NCBI RefSeq assembly: GCF_034190915.1
Contig: NW_026947486.1
Coordinates: 22,809,001 to 22,873,000, forward strand
Direction of reading: 5' to 3'
Source of the DNA: Cavia porcellus
Taxonomy: Eukaryota; Chordata; Mammalia; Rodentia; Caviidae
DNA: 64,000 nucleotides
The position numbers were made by a program, and so were the translations under genes. Shown piece by piece: positions 47,174 to 58,456 of this stretch; positions within the stretch are counted from its first letter, which is position 1, and each line of letters starts with the position of its first letter. The notes beneath the pieces were generated by a model. That model made no database searches, had not been told where the DNA came from, and saw only the letters and a list, made by a program, of their open reading frames with translations.

Positions 47174-47565
47174 CCTTTCTGAACAAAGTCAAGGAGTCAG
47201 GTTTCTATACCTACTGCAAAGCCAGTCATTCACTGCAACTACGTGCAGCTGTGAGAATGCAGAGTTGGGTGAGGCTGCTGTCTTCAGGGAATGGGAATTT
47301 CCAAAGAGCTGTCTTTAGGCAGCACTTCTAGCAGCTAGAGGAATGAGTTCGAGTTCTTCAGTCCATAAGGGAGATTTGGAGCATGTGTCATACCACTCCC
47401 TGCAGAAAGCCTGGACTCTGCTCTGTGAGACCTTGTCCAGATTTCAATACTATAATCCTATGACTATAGAGAACTAGTAATGTTACTGTTACCTACTCTG
47501 TAAACCACATCCAAATGTAGTGGGAACTCTTGCAAATGCCCCAAAACCTTTAACTAAGAGGCTCA
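47174..47565. other. Intergenic, nothing recognised
   Basis: About 390 bp of mixed-composition sequence with no gene or known repeat evident. Confidence 0.5.
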
Positions 47566-47785
47566 AGTATTTTTTTTTTAATTTTTTTATTTTAAAGAGA
47601 TTAAAAGAAAACAAAACAATTAAAAAACCCAGTAGAACTGATATAGGAGTTCAAAGCACACTGATAGGAAATTAACAAGAGTCATTATATTTGCACATTG
47701 TTATCTTCAGAATAGTTGCTCAGATTACAAGACACAGGCATGCAAAATATATCAAGCAATACAAATTCAACTATTCTTGTCTTCC
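47566..47785 (-). mobile_element. 5'-truncated L1 3' end
   Basis: A poly-T tract at 47570 and TTTTAAAGAGATTAAAAGAAA continue through TACAAGACACAGGCATGC. This is the complement of the same L1 3' UTR as at 35525-35700. Only about 210 bp were copied. Confidence 0.8.
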
Positions 47786-48700
47786 ACTGCCACCTGGTGG
47801 ACTCTGTGGGGTCTCCCAGCCTAGAGACAGTCAAAATGAGTGCTTAATTCCAACCAAGGTCCTCTTGGAATATAATGTGGATGCAGCTACGTCCTGCATA
47901 ATTTTGAAGAGCAGAATTTCATGAATGATAGCCTATTGAGGTAGGGATAGCCCCCAGAGTTAAAGACAATCTTGATTTATGGGAGTGTTTTAGGCAAAGG
48001 GACAGTCTGTGGAATATAAAATTTCTGAAATCAGACCTGTCACCTACTGCCAATCTTGCTGATGTACAAAATAGAATACTGAGGTTTGATTGAAGCAAGA
48101 TATTTCCTAACCTGACTCATGGCATTGACTTTTTAACTCATAGCCATGTTTTACTCACAGTTCCCCTTTTTCTTGCAGTTAAGGGTTTGATCCTACTACT
48201 TTCTCTCAACACCTAGCACTGCTATTGCTCTAGCAGTTAATCAATAGAGTGATACTTTGATTTTCAAACTTAATTCTTTCCATGTTTTTGGTCCCAAATT
48301 GAATTAGATGAGAACACAATCAAATTTCCCCATTAGATCAACATTGAACCTAGCCATTATATTTGATGCAGTTCCCATCCAATTCAGTCTGTGACCAGAA
48401 TCATGAAAAGAATTGCATTCATAAATCAAGATACCACTGTATTTGGAGCAAAAAGAACAATCAAATGGGCTCTTCAAGACATCATCAGTCATGAGGAAGA
48501 GCATCCAATGTGAAATACCATCTGATTCTTTCCTCTGACATAATATGACTTTTCACTGTCTCCTTTTCCTATTATTCAAGATCTGAACTTGACATTTCTT
48601 GGTTGTTCTGTATATGTTTGTTAAATATATGAATTAATCCACTGAATAGGGAACTTGAGGGTTAATATCTAGGGTGCTAGGAGGTCACCCTGGCCCTTTG
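47786..48700. other. Intergenic, contains dispersed repeat copy B
   Basis: No gene is supported. The only recognised structure is the repeat at 48308-48445, shared with 25129-25270. Confidence 0.5.
48308..48445 (+). repeat. Unidentified dispersed repeat, copy B
   Basis: Partner of 25129-25270. Shared blocks include ATGAGAAC, TCAAATTTCCCCAT, CCAATTCAGT and TGTGACCAGAAT. Confidence 0.65.
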
Positions 48701-48707
48701 GCTTCAC

Positions 48708-48708
48708 T

Positions 48709-48777
<69 letters not shown>
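48708..48777. repeat. (CT)n microsatellite
   Basis: About 70 bp of nearly perfect CT dinucleotide repeat, with one TTT interruption near its left end. Confidence 0.97.
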
Positions 48778-48779
<2 letters not shown>

Positions 48780-49271
48780 AATTTTTTATTGTATTCTGGA
48801 CAGATAATCAAATATATTCATTTTGTCCACGATTTCTTGAGTATATTGTATACATTAAGTATTTTGCATGATTAAAAAAATCTTGGGAGCTATGTGTTAA
48901 TATTATCCTTGTTTTAGGATCAAGGAAATAAAGCTTTTCCTCAGAAGTGTTGGGTGATTGATTGAGGGTGAAGGGGTAAGACTCAAACACAGGTAGTCAG
49001 GTTCCTGAAATCCTGCTCATACCTGCTAGACTTTCATACCAATTACACATCATGATCACTGCTGTTTGCCTCAAGATATCTGCCCATATAATTTGCTTCA
49101 GTTTCCTTTTGTAGCATTGTGAACATTTTATAGCAATGTTTAAACATGATTACTTATGACGTGAAAATTCTACACCTTAAAATATAGTACATATAAATAT
49201 TTAAGTCAAATTTATAATATATAATATTTGCATTCCTTTTGTGCAGTTGATGCATGTACATAACATGTCTT

Positions 49272-49384
49272 TTTTTTTTTTTTTTTTTTGGTCTTTTTCG
49301 TTTTTATCAGTACCAGGGATTGAACTCATGACTGCCTGCTTGCAAGGCAGGCGCTTATGCTGCTGAGCTAAATCCCCAGCCCCA
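49272..49384 (-). repeat. ID-type SINE, young, with 14-bp target duplication
   Basis: The full-length complement has a T19 tail, then GGTCTTTTTCGTTTTTATCA, and ends AAATCCCCAGCCCC. It is flanked by ACATAACATGTCTT at 49258-49271 and 49385-49398 with no mismatch. Confidence 0.96.
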
Positions 49385-49419
49385 ACATAACATGTCTTAA
49401 TTCCTTTTTTATCTCTTTT

Positions 49420-50010
49420 CCCTCTAGTCACCCTCCATATCTCGATCCTCTTCCTTTTTGGGAAAGATATATGTCCCTAGTTTATGTTATCTTTTACTTT
49501 GCTCTTATAATTTGGGTTTCTCATGTAAGAGAAATCATGCTATATTTATGCTTATGTGTTTGATTTACTTCACTTAGCACTGCAGTCTCAAGTTGCATAC
49601 ATTTTCTACAAATGACTCAAGTTTATCTTTCTTTATGGCAGAGTAGTACTTCATGGTGTATAAATACCACATATTCTTTATCCATTCATCTGCTGATGGA
49701 CATATAAATTTAGGAATTATGAGCTGTGCTGCTATAAATGCAGGTGCACATGTATCATTGTAATAGGGTATCTTTCACTTTTATGGGAGACAATGTCTAG
49801 AAGGCAAGTAGCTGCCTGATTAAATAGAATTATTATTTTTAGTTTTTTTGTGGAGTCTCTATACTGATTTCCATAATGATTATCCTGGTTCATATTCCCA
49901 CCAAAATGTAGAAGGGTTCTTTTTTATTTCTCACAACCTTGCCAGTATTTGTTATTTGATTTCTTGTTGTTGGCTATTGATGATTTTGACCTGGAATTTT
50001 AAAAAACTAG
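49420..50010 (-). mobile_element. L1 fragment (ORF2 C-terminus)
   Basis: The plus strand has CAGAGTAGTACTTCATGGTG, TTTATCCATTCATCTGCTG and a TGAGCTGTGCTGCTATAAAT block, the complement of the last part of L1 ORF2. It is diverged and has no usable frame. Confidence 0.75.
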
Positions 50011-50159
50011 GTACAGTTATCTAACACAGCTCTAGGAAAAGCTCCATAATTCTTTCAGGAAAAACTAATTAGAGCTATTTCCATATGATCCTATCAGGTT
50101 AAAAAAGTTGCAAAATGGATACAGAAAAAATGTAAAAATGTTGTCATTTGATATAAACT

Positions 50160-51260
50160 AGATATTTTTTTTCTTTTTATTAAAAATAAAAGAATGAAAC
50201 AAACAAATAAAACAAAATAATAAAGATCAGAAAACACAATCCCTTATTAAACTGTCAAAATTATTTTTCATATAGATTAACATTTTGGTTCTTACATTTT
50301 TGTAAAAAATAAAAAAGTCTCAGAATAACCTAAACCACTTTGATATGGGAACAAAATTAGAACTCCAACCTTCCTCAGTCCCATGACTTATCACAAAGTT
50401 ACACCAATCATGACAAAACAGCATTGATATCAAGGTAGACAAGCCACCAAAGTATCAATGTAAAGTCCCAAAATAGATACCCATATAAAAGGCATTTGAT
50501 TTCTGGCAAAGATGCAAAAGCAGTTACGTGGAGAAAGGATTGTACCCTCAATAAATATACAGCAACAGCTATACATCTACATGCAAAAAACCCAAACTTT
50601 CTAGCACACCAAAAATTTCTTAAAACATAGAGTTAGTAAAGGCAGTTGTGGCGTGAGTCATTGCTTGGCTGATGTCATTCTCTCTGGGACAAGATACATG
50701 TTTTTTTATTTATCATAATAATTAAACAATGCAGTGATTATGCATGTGTGATATATTTATTTCACTAATAAGTATGTTTTCAAGGTACATACATTTTCCT
50801 ATAAAAATGTCCAGTTTATCATTCTTTATGGATGAATAGTATTTCATTATATAGAACTACCACATATTTTTATCTGTTCCTCAGTCAATGGACATGTAGG
50901 TTTTTTTCTAAGATCTGGCTATTAGAAACTGTGTTGCTAACATGGGTGCACATATATCACTGTGGTATGATGTTTTAAATTCTTTTGTGAGGATACCCAG
51001 AAGGGGATCAGCTGGGTCAAATGGGACCTCCAATCCTAGTTTTTTCAGAATCTCCACACTGACTTCCACAGTGCTTGAACCAGTTTGCATTCCCACCAAC
51101 AGTGGAGAAGGGCTCCATTTTCCCTAACCCCCTCCCCCCAGCATTTGTTAGTGGTTGATTTCATAATACTAGCCATTGTTTCTGGGGTGAGGTGAAATCT
51201 CATTGTTCTTTAATTTGCATCTCTCAAATGGCCAGTGCTATTGAAATATTTTAGAAACTA
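50160..51260 (-). mobile_element. 5'-truncated L1 3' end (ORF2 C-terminus and 3' UTR)
   Basis: A T-rich start at 50166 is followed by an AAAATAAAAGAATGAAACAA stretch (3' UTR complement). The minus-strand frame 51099-50908 (LEVPFDPADPLLGILTKEFK, YHSDICAPM) corresponds to the end of ORF2. It is less diverged than the fragment to its left. Confidence 0.82.
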
Positions 51261-51589
51261 TCTGTTTACCACATTTTAGTTTTTGTTTTAAAAGAGGTGA
51301 CAAATTTGTAAATGGACTAATTAATTAACACACATCACTGACTCACTCTGTCAGTGCTGCAAATGGAAGGGGAGTCTCTTCCCCCACAGTGTCCCCCCAC
51401 CACCCCCTAAGGAGGAAGCTTAGCATAGTGCTCACTGGAAAAGAGAATGGCTTAATAGAATCCCATTGCTTACCACCAAGCATATGTTGAAGGGTGAAAT
51501 CAGAGATGCAAGGACAATGGAATAAATACAACAACCACTGATATAGAAAGAATTTTAAAACTTTATTCAGAGATACTACTGTTACAGCT
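51261..51589. other. Intergenic, nothing recognised
   Basis: About 330 bp with no recognised gene or repeat. Confidence 0.45.
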
Positions 51590-51960
51590 TGAAATTGTCA
51601 CACCTGTACCAAATTTATTTCTTGAAATTCTAATTCTTAGTATCTCAGAATGTGATCCTGTTTGGAGATAGAGTCATTGCAGGTACAGTTAGGTCATACT
51701 TTAAGAGACATAAAAAGGGGGGAATTTGGATACAGAGACAAACACACATAGAGGAAAAATTCTGTGAAGAGACAGAGGGAAAAGACAGCTATTCACAAAA
51801 CAGATATAGAACAACTCCTTCCTTCACAGAACTCAAAAGAAAGGAATCTTACTGCCACACTGACTTTAAATTCTTAGCCTCTGGAACTGGGAGACAATGA
51901 AGTTGTGTTCTCTAAGCCACTAGTTGAGGTATTCTTTTATTTATAGTAACCCAAAAATGT
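51590..51960 (+). repeat. MaLR (MLT1-type) LTR remnant
   Basis: Contains the ordered phrases CAGAATGTGATCCTGTTTGG, ACATAAAAAGGGGGGAATTT, GGATACAGAGACAAACACAC, a GAACTGGGAGACAATGAAG block and TCTAAGCCACTAGTTGAGG, which are characteristic of MLT1-class LTRs. The open frame at 51652-51900 is chance. Confidence 0.65.
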
Positions 51961-52129
51961 AATTCTGATTTTAGTATTGAGTGTTTATATGGCTTTAAAA
52001 CTGGGTAAAATTATACTGAGATGAGCCATACTCTAGTATAACTAACATCTTCATGAAAAAGGGAAATTTGGTTACAGGCAGGGAGAAAGACATGTGGTAA
52101 GTGAAGTTAAAATACCAGGAGGCAGAAGT

Positions 52130-52270
52130 AGGATTCTTTCTCGGCCTCAGAAGAAATGATCCATTCAGACACTTTAATCTGGTAACCTTCAGAAATGTTA
52201 AGACATGCTTTTTTGTTGTTTTAAGTACCCAGTGTGTACACCTCTGTTGTGGCAGTCCTTACAAAGTAAT
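52130..52270 (+). repeat. Second MaLR LTR remnant
   Basis: TGTTGTTTTAAGTACCCAGTGTG followed by GTTGTGGCAGTCCTTACAAAG is the 3' end of an MLT1-like LTR in the same orientation as the previous one. Confidence 0.55.
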
Positions 52271-52397
52271 GTAGATTCTAATAACTTTAATAGAGAGACA
52301 TGCTATATTCACTGAGTAGGAAAGTCAATATTATAAGAATGTCAGTCTTCTCTAAATTATTTTAAAAATTCAGTATAATCACACTCAAAATTCCAAC

Positions 52398-52814
52398 TGA
52401 TCCATCCTGTGGATCAGTCCGTGGGCCTCGCCTGGAGAAGGGATGGGGATGAAGGGCTGGGCAAAAGAAAAGAGAGACGGAGACAGGATGAGATTCCAAT
52501 CGAGTCTCATTTATTCAGGAAGTGTACATGGCTTATATAGAGTCAAAGGGGACGTGGCCTTACAGGATGGGCCAGCTTGGATCTTCTCATTGCCATGGGC
52601 CTATCAAACTAGCAGGAAATCATATGTAGGCACATAGGTAAGCGGACGTGATGTCAACAAGAGGGGATTATGGGAGATGTAGGCTGAAGCAGGAAAGTGC
52701 TCACGTCATGCACACTGTAGGCAAGGGGAGGATCATGGGAAATGTAGGCTGACACAAAATGCCCTCAGGTGGGAGGGGCAGGACAGCGGCACCCATTCTG
52801 AGCCTCTCCCTACG
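52398..52814 (-). repeat. 3' LTR of the class II provirus
   Basis: A 417-bp LTR, TG...CG on the plus strand (its terminal CA mutated to CG). On the minus strand it has a TATA box (complement TTATATA, 52533-52539) and AATAAA (complement at 52510-52515) only about 20 bases further on, giving a very short R region. Confidence 0.96.
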
Positions 52815-52825
52815 TCTTCTCCCTT
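52815..52825 (-). promoter_or_regulatory. Polypurine tract
   Basis: The minus strand reads AAGGGAGAAGA directly before the 3' LTR, the usual site of plus-strand DNA synthesis priming. Confidence 0.85.
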
Positions 52826-53026
52826 ATTATTATATATATTTTTAAGAGTATGGCAGGCCCTGTGAGGACAGCGCCTGTCTTGGGTCAAGGACTCCTCATA
52901 TGAACCCAATCAAGCCTTACCCGTTGTGGGCCTGCAGGACAGCTGTTGGTCCTGGGCCTGTCTTAGGTGGCCAATGGCGTAACATATGTGTCCTAGTTGC
53001 CCGACTCTGGCCACCTGTCCAGTGCC

Positions 53027-54823
53027 TCAGGGCATTTGGGCCACAGTATCATGTGGGCCATCGGTGGGTGTTCTTTCCCAATAAGTTTGTTGCTCTGCCA
53101 TCCCCAACCGATGGTAATGTACCCGAATGGGCTTAGCCATAAATGTGTCAATCCTGTTATTAATGAGCATCATGATCCTCTGAAAAATACAAGGTCCTAC
53201 AGTAAGCAGCAATAGCAAGGCGGCGAGGGGTCCCAATGTAGGGGAAAAGACCCCCCCACATGGAGGAGAAGGTGGTTTCTCTAAGGTGCTCCTTTTCTCT
53301 CTCTTTGAGGCGCTCTCTTAGTTTATTCATGGACTCTTTGATGACTCCTGAGTGATCATCATAAAAACAACATTCTTCCTTGAGGGCAGCACACAAGCCA
53401 CCCTCCTTCAAAAATAGGAGGTGTAGCCCTCTTCTGTTTTGTAGGACTACTTCAGATAAGGATGTTAAGGACTTTTGTAGGGCTGTTATAGGTGTCTCTA
53501 TTTCTTTTAGATCTCGGTCTACTGCTGCCTATAGCTGGGACAAGCAGGCATCTTGTGTCACCAGTGCTGCAGTTCCTGTCCCCACCCCTGCTGTGACCCC
53601 CAGCCCTAGCAGTGAAGCCAAGGTTAGGGACGTGGGTTCCCTTTTGACTCTGTAAGCACCCTGTAAATCCTGGAAAAAGAGATTGCAGAATGGTAAACTA
53701 TACGAGGAAGGACCTGGACAAGAATGCAAAAGTCAGCCGACAGATTAAAGACATTGGTTGATATGCAGGAAGAAAGGCCAGTATTACAGGCCCAAAGTGT
53801 TCCTTGGGGTGGGATATGGTATTGGTTACTAGGGAAATCTGTATGAAGTCGTGCACATAGTTGTCTTTGATGTTGGGGCCAGTGATCTTTCTTACCAGGA
53901 CAGGTACCCTGTCCAGAGATGTTGGGGAGGGTTATTTTATTGTGGACAGTCCAACTGCAGGCACTCATGTCAGAGGAAGTAACAAAGGTTGCATTGAGTG
54001 CCCTTCCTTGTAATATGGAAGAGGGGCAGCCAAGCACAACCAGCAAGACTGGGTCAAATTAGGCTGTGTTAGATTTAAAGCATGATAAGCTCCTGAAATT
54101 AAGTCAAAGAGATTAGAACCTGAAGGATAAGTGGGGTCCTTGGATGGGGGTGCATGGGGGGCTTTAAGGTGGGAGTCCAAATTGGTGGGGGATTGGCCTG
54201 GGGGCCCTTGGAGGGTTGGGGACTTTAGTAGGGGGGTCTGACTTTGGTTTAAGGGCTTTATTTGGGCCCACGTTTACAGTAGGTAAGGGTAATGGCTCCT
54301 TTTTTATGTAAATGAGGCCTCCCCTGTCTGTGCTCTGTTCATAATATCGAAAACACCAGGTTCATCCCTGTAGCCAGCTGGGGTCATTGGGAGTGGTGAC
54401 ATTGATTTCTAGATATTGACAGGTCACTATTCCCCCATACCAGTAATCAAGTGGTGTGCACCCCCGTGGCCACCATCCTAATTGGAGGTCTTTGTCATGA
54501 ATAGAGGGGGTCTAGCCTGTCACTGTGGTTTCACAGCCCCAATAGGCACAATAATAGTGTCCCGGGTAATTGCAGTATGTTCTACCCCCGGTGGAAGCAT
54601 GGCAAAGGTATATGGGTATTAAGTTGAGGCATGGATCTATAGGAACAAGGTCACAGGAATAGGCTTTAAAGTTTGAGTTTCCTGATCCCGTTCAGGTGGT
54701 GACAACCTTATGGTCTTTCCAACGTCCAAGAATCCACTTCCAGGGCTGATGTGGGTCACTGTGCTCTTTTGTCAGGTGCAGTTGCATTAGGAGTCTGACA
54801 GTGATCCACACGGAAGCCAGCAT
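53027..54823 (-). pseudogene. Class II ERV env with gammaretroviral-type SU and TM, broken
   Basis: Env binds the receptor and fuses membranes. The start ATG (54823-54821) opens an SU reading frame that hits a stop after about 43 codons. Later SU segments carry a CWLC (CXXC) motif at about 54050. The TM part (about 53655-53027) has a fusion-peptide-like alanine/glycine region (ASLLGLGVTAGVGTGTAALV), an in-frame TAG (near 53534), a helix region and CAALKEECC (CX6CC, about 53393-53367). A membrane span with a tail ([16 protein letters not shown], from about 53230) lies in a shifted frame. The CXXC/CX6CC pair is the gammaretrovirus and type-D pattern, not that of MMTV-like env. Several frameshifts separate the segments. 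Confidence 0.9.
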
Positions 54824-54825
54824 TG

Positions 54826-54842
54826 TCTGTAAGAGAGCACAA
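54826..54842 (-). promoter_or_regulatory. Predicted env splice acceptor
   Basis: The minus strand reads TTGTGCTCTCTTACAG followed by ACAATG, so the AG (complement at 54827-54828) lies just before the env ATG. This is the expected acceptor for subgenomic env RNA. Confidence 0.6.
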
Positions 54843-55073
54843 AGTGGTTGGGCCTCAGGAGATGGCATCACTCCTGGGCGTCATCTGGATTTTTAGATGA
54901 AGGACTATTTGCTTTACAAGTCATTCAGGTAGCCATCGGGCTCTCTTTTCCTGTTTGGAGTAAACACAGACTGAGCCTTGACCCCAGATGAGAAGAGGGT
55001 CAGGGCCATTCCAGGTATTGGTTATTGGGTCTCCACACAACACAGAGGCAAATTGTGTCTGTGTCTGTGTATG

Positions 55074-55919
55074 TCAAAAGTGAGATGCTGCAGAGCAGCC
55101 TGAAGCATCCAGGGACAGAAAGTTTAAAATAAAGAGAGCATGTGAAAGGATATTTTTAGGAGACCCTCGGGTTGGGTACCAGGTTGTTTCTTTTATTTTA
55201 TCTATAGTGGATTTGAGGGAGTGATGTGCACGTTCAACAATACCTTGCCCTTGAGGATTGTAAGGTATACCCGCGGTGTGGAGAATAATAAGGCACTTAC
55301 AAAATTTGGCAAAGGAGGTACTAGTATAGCCTGGGCCATTGTCAGTTTTGAGCTGTTGGGGACATCCCAGAACTGAGAGAGCTGATAGCATATGGGCTAT
55401 AATATGTTTAGTAGCCTCTCCAGTCTGGAGTGTGGCAAAGATGAAACCGCTGTATGTGTCAACAATTACATGTATATATTTTAAGTTGTCAGATTCATTA
55501 AAATGAGTGACATACATCTGCCATAAGGCATTGGGGATTAAACCTCTTGGGTTGACTCCCAGATGTTGAACAGGCAAATGAACAGCACAAGAGGGGCAAT
55601 TTTTTTACAATTTGCCTGGCTTGTTCCTGAGTAATTTTGTGGAGGAGGTGAAGGGTCTGGGCATTGAGATGGTGTAGCTGATGAGCCTGTTGGGCCTGAG
55701 ATATCTTGGAGTCATCTATAGGTTCAGAGTGGGCCATGAATACCTGTGTCCATGTGGCAATATCAGCTAAATGATTTCCCTGAGCAAGGGGACCTGGGAG
55801 GCCAGAATGAGCTCGCAAATGGCCAATGAAAACCTTATGACTTTGAAGCCAAATCATATCTCGCAATTGTTTGAATAGGTTTACAGCTGGGGAGGCATGG
55901 CTTATAGTGGCAATGGTTT
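55074..55919 (-). pseudogene. Class II ERV integrase, broken (right copy)
   Basis: Integrase joins viral DNA to host DNA. The region holds the HHCC zinc domain with HLNAQTLHLL and a C-x2-C pair disrupted by a frameshift at an A-run (about 55604). The core follows at 55577-55074. The first catalytic Asp of the DDE triad is replaced by Tyr (WQMYVTHF, Asp in the left copy). The second Asp (LKTDNGPGYTS) and the Glu (GIVERAHH) are intact. A one-base frameshift near 55922 separates it from RNase H. Confidence 0.9.
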
Positions 55920-57440
55920 CTATAACGGGACAGACTGGGCAAGGTAGGCACTATTGGTGAACAAATTGAAGGGTTGGTTGGGGTAAGCGATGAAAACTGC
56001 CAGGATGGCCTGTAATTCAGCCAGCTGTGCAGAAGAGGTGTCTGTCTGGAGGGTAAAAACATTGTCTTGAGCTACATAGGCAGCCTTGCCGGAGGAGCCA
56101 TCAGTAAAAAACACTGGGGCACCAGGAAGGGGCTGTGAAGCTGTAATTTTGGGGAATACGAATGGGAGAGAGTTAGCAAAATCAATTAACTTATTTGGAG
56201 GGTAATGGTTATCAATTGTCTCTGAAAAGGAGGCTATAGCGATAGGCCATGCCTCAGTGGTCTGGAGTAGCCAGTCCACTTGATCTTTGGTGAAGGTTTG
56301 AATGATGGTGTCCTTTCCAAAATAACATTTTCCTAGCCTTCTGCCTTGAATTATCAGGCCAGAGACTGCTTGGTAGTAAGGCAATAATACTCTCTTTGGG
56401 GAGACTGGCAGATGAAGCCACATAAGAGGACCTTGTTGCCAAAATACTGCTGTGGGAAAGAGTTTTGTATTAAAAATGAGATATTGTAGTGGCCTATTAT
56501 AATCTATGAAGGAGACAGTTTGTTGAGCGATAGCCTCTTCTACTGTATGGAATGTTTTACTAGCATTGGGTGTAAGCTCTCGGGGGGAAGTTGGGTCAAT
56601 GTCTCCTCGGAGGACCTCATAAAGGGGTTGTAGATCATGTTTGGTCAATTTCAAATAGGGTAAAAGCCAATTAATATCACCTAGAAGCTTTTGAAAATCA
56701 TTAAGTGTCTTAAGGCCATCAAGCCTTAGTTGAGGCTTTGGAGAAAATACCTGAGTGCCTTGTAACTGAAAACTGAAATATGTATATGGGTCAGTAAGCT
56801 GGACCTTGTCAGGGGCTATTTGAAGCCCAGCCTTTTGTAAGGCAGTTTGTAGTGCCTGGTAACACTGTAAGGTCTGGTCTTGACTCTCTCCCACCAAGAG
56901 GATATCATCCATATAATGGGAGATATATATATTTGGCCAATGATCTTTAACTGGCTGTATTGTGGCAGCGACAAAAGACTGGCATAGCGTGGGGGAGTTA
57001 GCCATACCTTGTTGTAAGACTCGCAATTGAAATCTCTGCATAGGGGCTCTAAAATTAATTGATGGGAGACTGAAGGCAAAATGCTTTTGGTCATTTGTAT
57101 GTAAGGGTATAGAAAGAAAGCAATCTTTAAGATCTATGACAATTTTAAAAAATCCCAGGGGAATGGCACTGGGTGAAGGGAGGCCTGGCTGTAGGGGTCC
57201 CATTAAGACCATGGTCTTATTCATTGCCCTGAGGTCTTGTAGCAGCCTCCATTTCCCCAACTTTTTTCAAATAACAAAGATAGGTGTGTTCCAAGGGGAA
57301 TCACTAGGGACAATGTGGCCTGCATCTAACTGGTCCTGCACCAGCTGCTGTGAGGCTGTAAGTTTTTCAGAGGTAAGGGGCCACTGATTGACCCAAACAG
57401 GTTTGTCTGATAACCAGGTAATCTCTTTTGCATGGGCTGC
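55920..57440 (-). pseudogene. Class II ERV reverse transcriptase and RNase H, mostly open
   Basis: This is the longest surviving frame of the provirus, about 446 codons from 57260 to 55920, preceded by an in-frame TGA at 57269-57267 within the RT N-terminus. RT motifs include VIDLKDCF (first catalytic Asp) and HYMDDILLV (YMDD, about 56915). RNase H has FFTDGSSG and LAELQAIL, but the third acidic site reads FTNSAY: Asp is Asn here, while the left copy has Asp. RT copies genomic RNA to DNA and RNase H removes the template. Both domains are now dead or doubtful in this copy. Confidence 0.93.
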
Positions 57441-57457
57441 AGGAATGTCAATGACCC

Positions 57458-57952
57458 CTATTGAAAATGGCCTAAGCCTGCTCTTGAAGGTTTTGGGGTT
57501 GGGGAAATAGGGACTTTAATACCTGAACACTGTTTACCTAAATCTTGATTAGGAAGGAATCCCTGAGCGAGCATTTGTTTGGTGACTATAATATTAGGGC
57601 TGCCCATCATCATTCCCATTTGAGTTAGCAAATGTCTGCCCCACAAGTTAAGGGGTAGCCCTTCTACAATGTAGGGCTGTATGTGCCCCTGATTGTTTTC
57701 TTTACCTTTCCAGGTAAGTAGACTAGCACTATGTTGTGGATTTTTAGATTGTCCAATCCCTTGTAAATGCATCATAGTGGTTTCTAAGGGCCATGTGGGA
57801 GGCCAGTCCTCCTTTCTAATGACTGTTACATCAGCACCTGTATCTATGAGCCCTGAGAAACTTTTCCCGTTAAGCAGCAAAGCCATAAGGGGTTTATCTT
57901 TGGAAATGCATTGAGCCCAATATATATCTGAGGATCCAAGGGAAGAATTTCC
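57458..57952 (-). pseudogene. Class II ERV protease with G-patch tail
   Basis: The retroviral aspartic protease matures the Gag and Pol polyproteins. The frame has LIDTGADVTVI (active-site Asp, about 57850), the usual flap-to-C-terminal region (WGRHLLTQMG) and a C-terminal G-patch (QGFLPNQDLGKQ to GLGHF), typical of betaretroviral proteases. It is in frame with the upstream dUTPase but separated by a TGA at 57953-57955. The pol frame follows after it by a frameshift. Confidence 0.9.
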
Positions 57953-58456
57953 TCAGTAGGAAGCCACAGCTGTATTAGGAGTTTGGACTAAAGGCAATAG
58001 CACCAATTGAGCAATACGTTGTCCTTGGCTAATGGAAACCAGGCCAGAGATAGAGGATGCCATGACAAAAATTTCACCAGTATAGTCGTTATCTATGACT
58101 CCTGGAACAACTTGTAACCCTTTTAATGTGGTGCTGCTGTGTCCAAGAACTAATCTACAAGTGTCCTTGGGAAGGGGGCCAAAAATCCCAGTAGGGATGG
58201 CTTGTATTCCCATGTCGGGAGCTAATACTGTGTTGGAGGCGGAACAGAGGTCCAATCCTGCGTTTCCTGGTGTGGCGCGGAGGAGGTTTGAAATGGATTG
58301 TTTTGTGCTGGGTTGTGTTGCGTCGGGTTGTTCTGCTGTGGGATAAACCTTATAGCCCTGGAGGTCTGTCTGAGGTTGGGGGTCTAGGGCTGACCCCGAA
58401 TCCCGTTTCCCTGCTGGGGGAGGGGATTGCCATCTGCATCTGTCTTTGACCTGCAT
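57953..58456 (-). pseudogene. Class II ERV dUTPase (pro frame)
   Basis: dUTPase hydrolyses dUTP to limit uracil in viral DNA. In betaretroviruses it is encoded at the start of the pro frame. Conserved motifs are present in order: NAGLDLCS (motif 1), LGHSSTTLKGL (motif 2), VIDNDYTGEIFV (motif 3) and RIAQLVLLP (motif 4). The glycine-rich fifth motif is not visible before the stop at 57953. The frame is open for about 167 codons and continues from gag through the slippery site at 58405. Confidence 0.92.

Noticed and set aside
51652..51900. 82-codon frame with charged composition
   Set aside because: It lies within an MLT1-like LTR remnant and matches its ordered phrases.
58095..58346. Plus-strand frame opposite the dUTPase
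   Set aside because: It is an antisense shadow; the minus strand has four dUTPase motifs in order.
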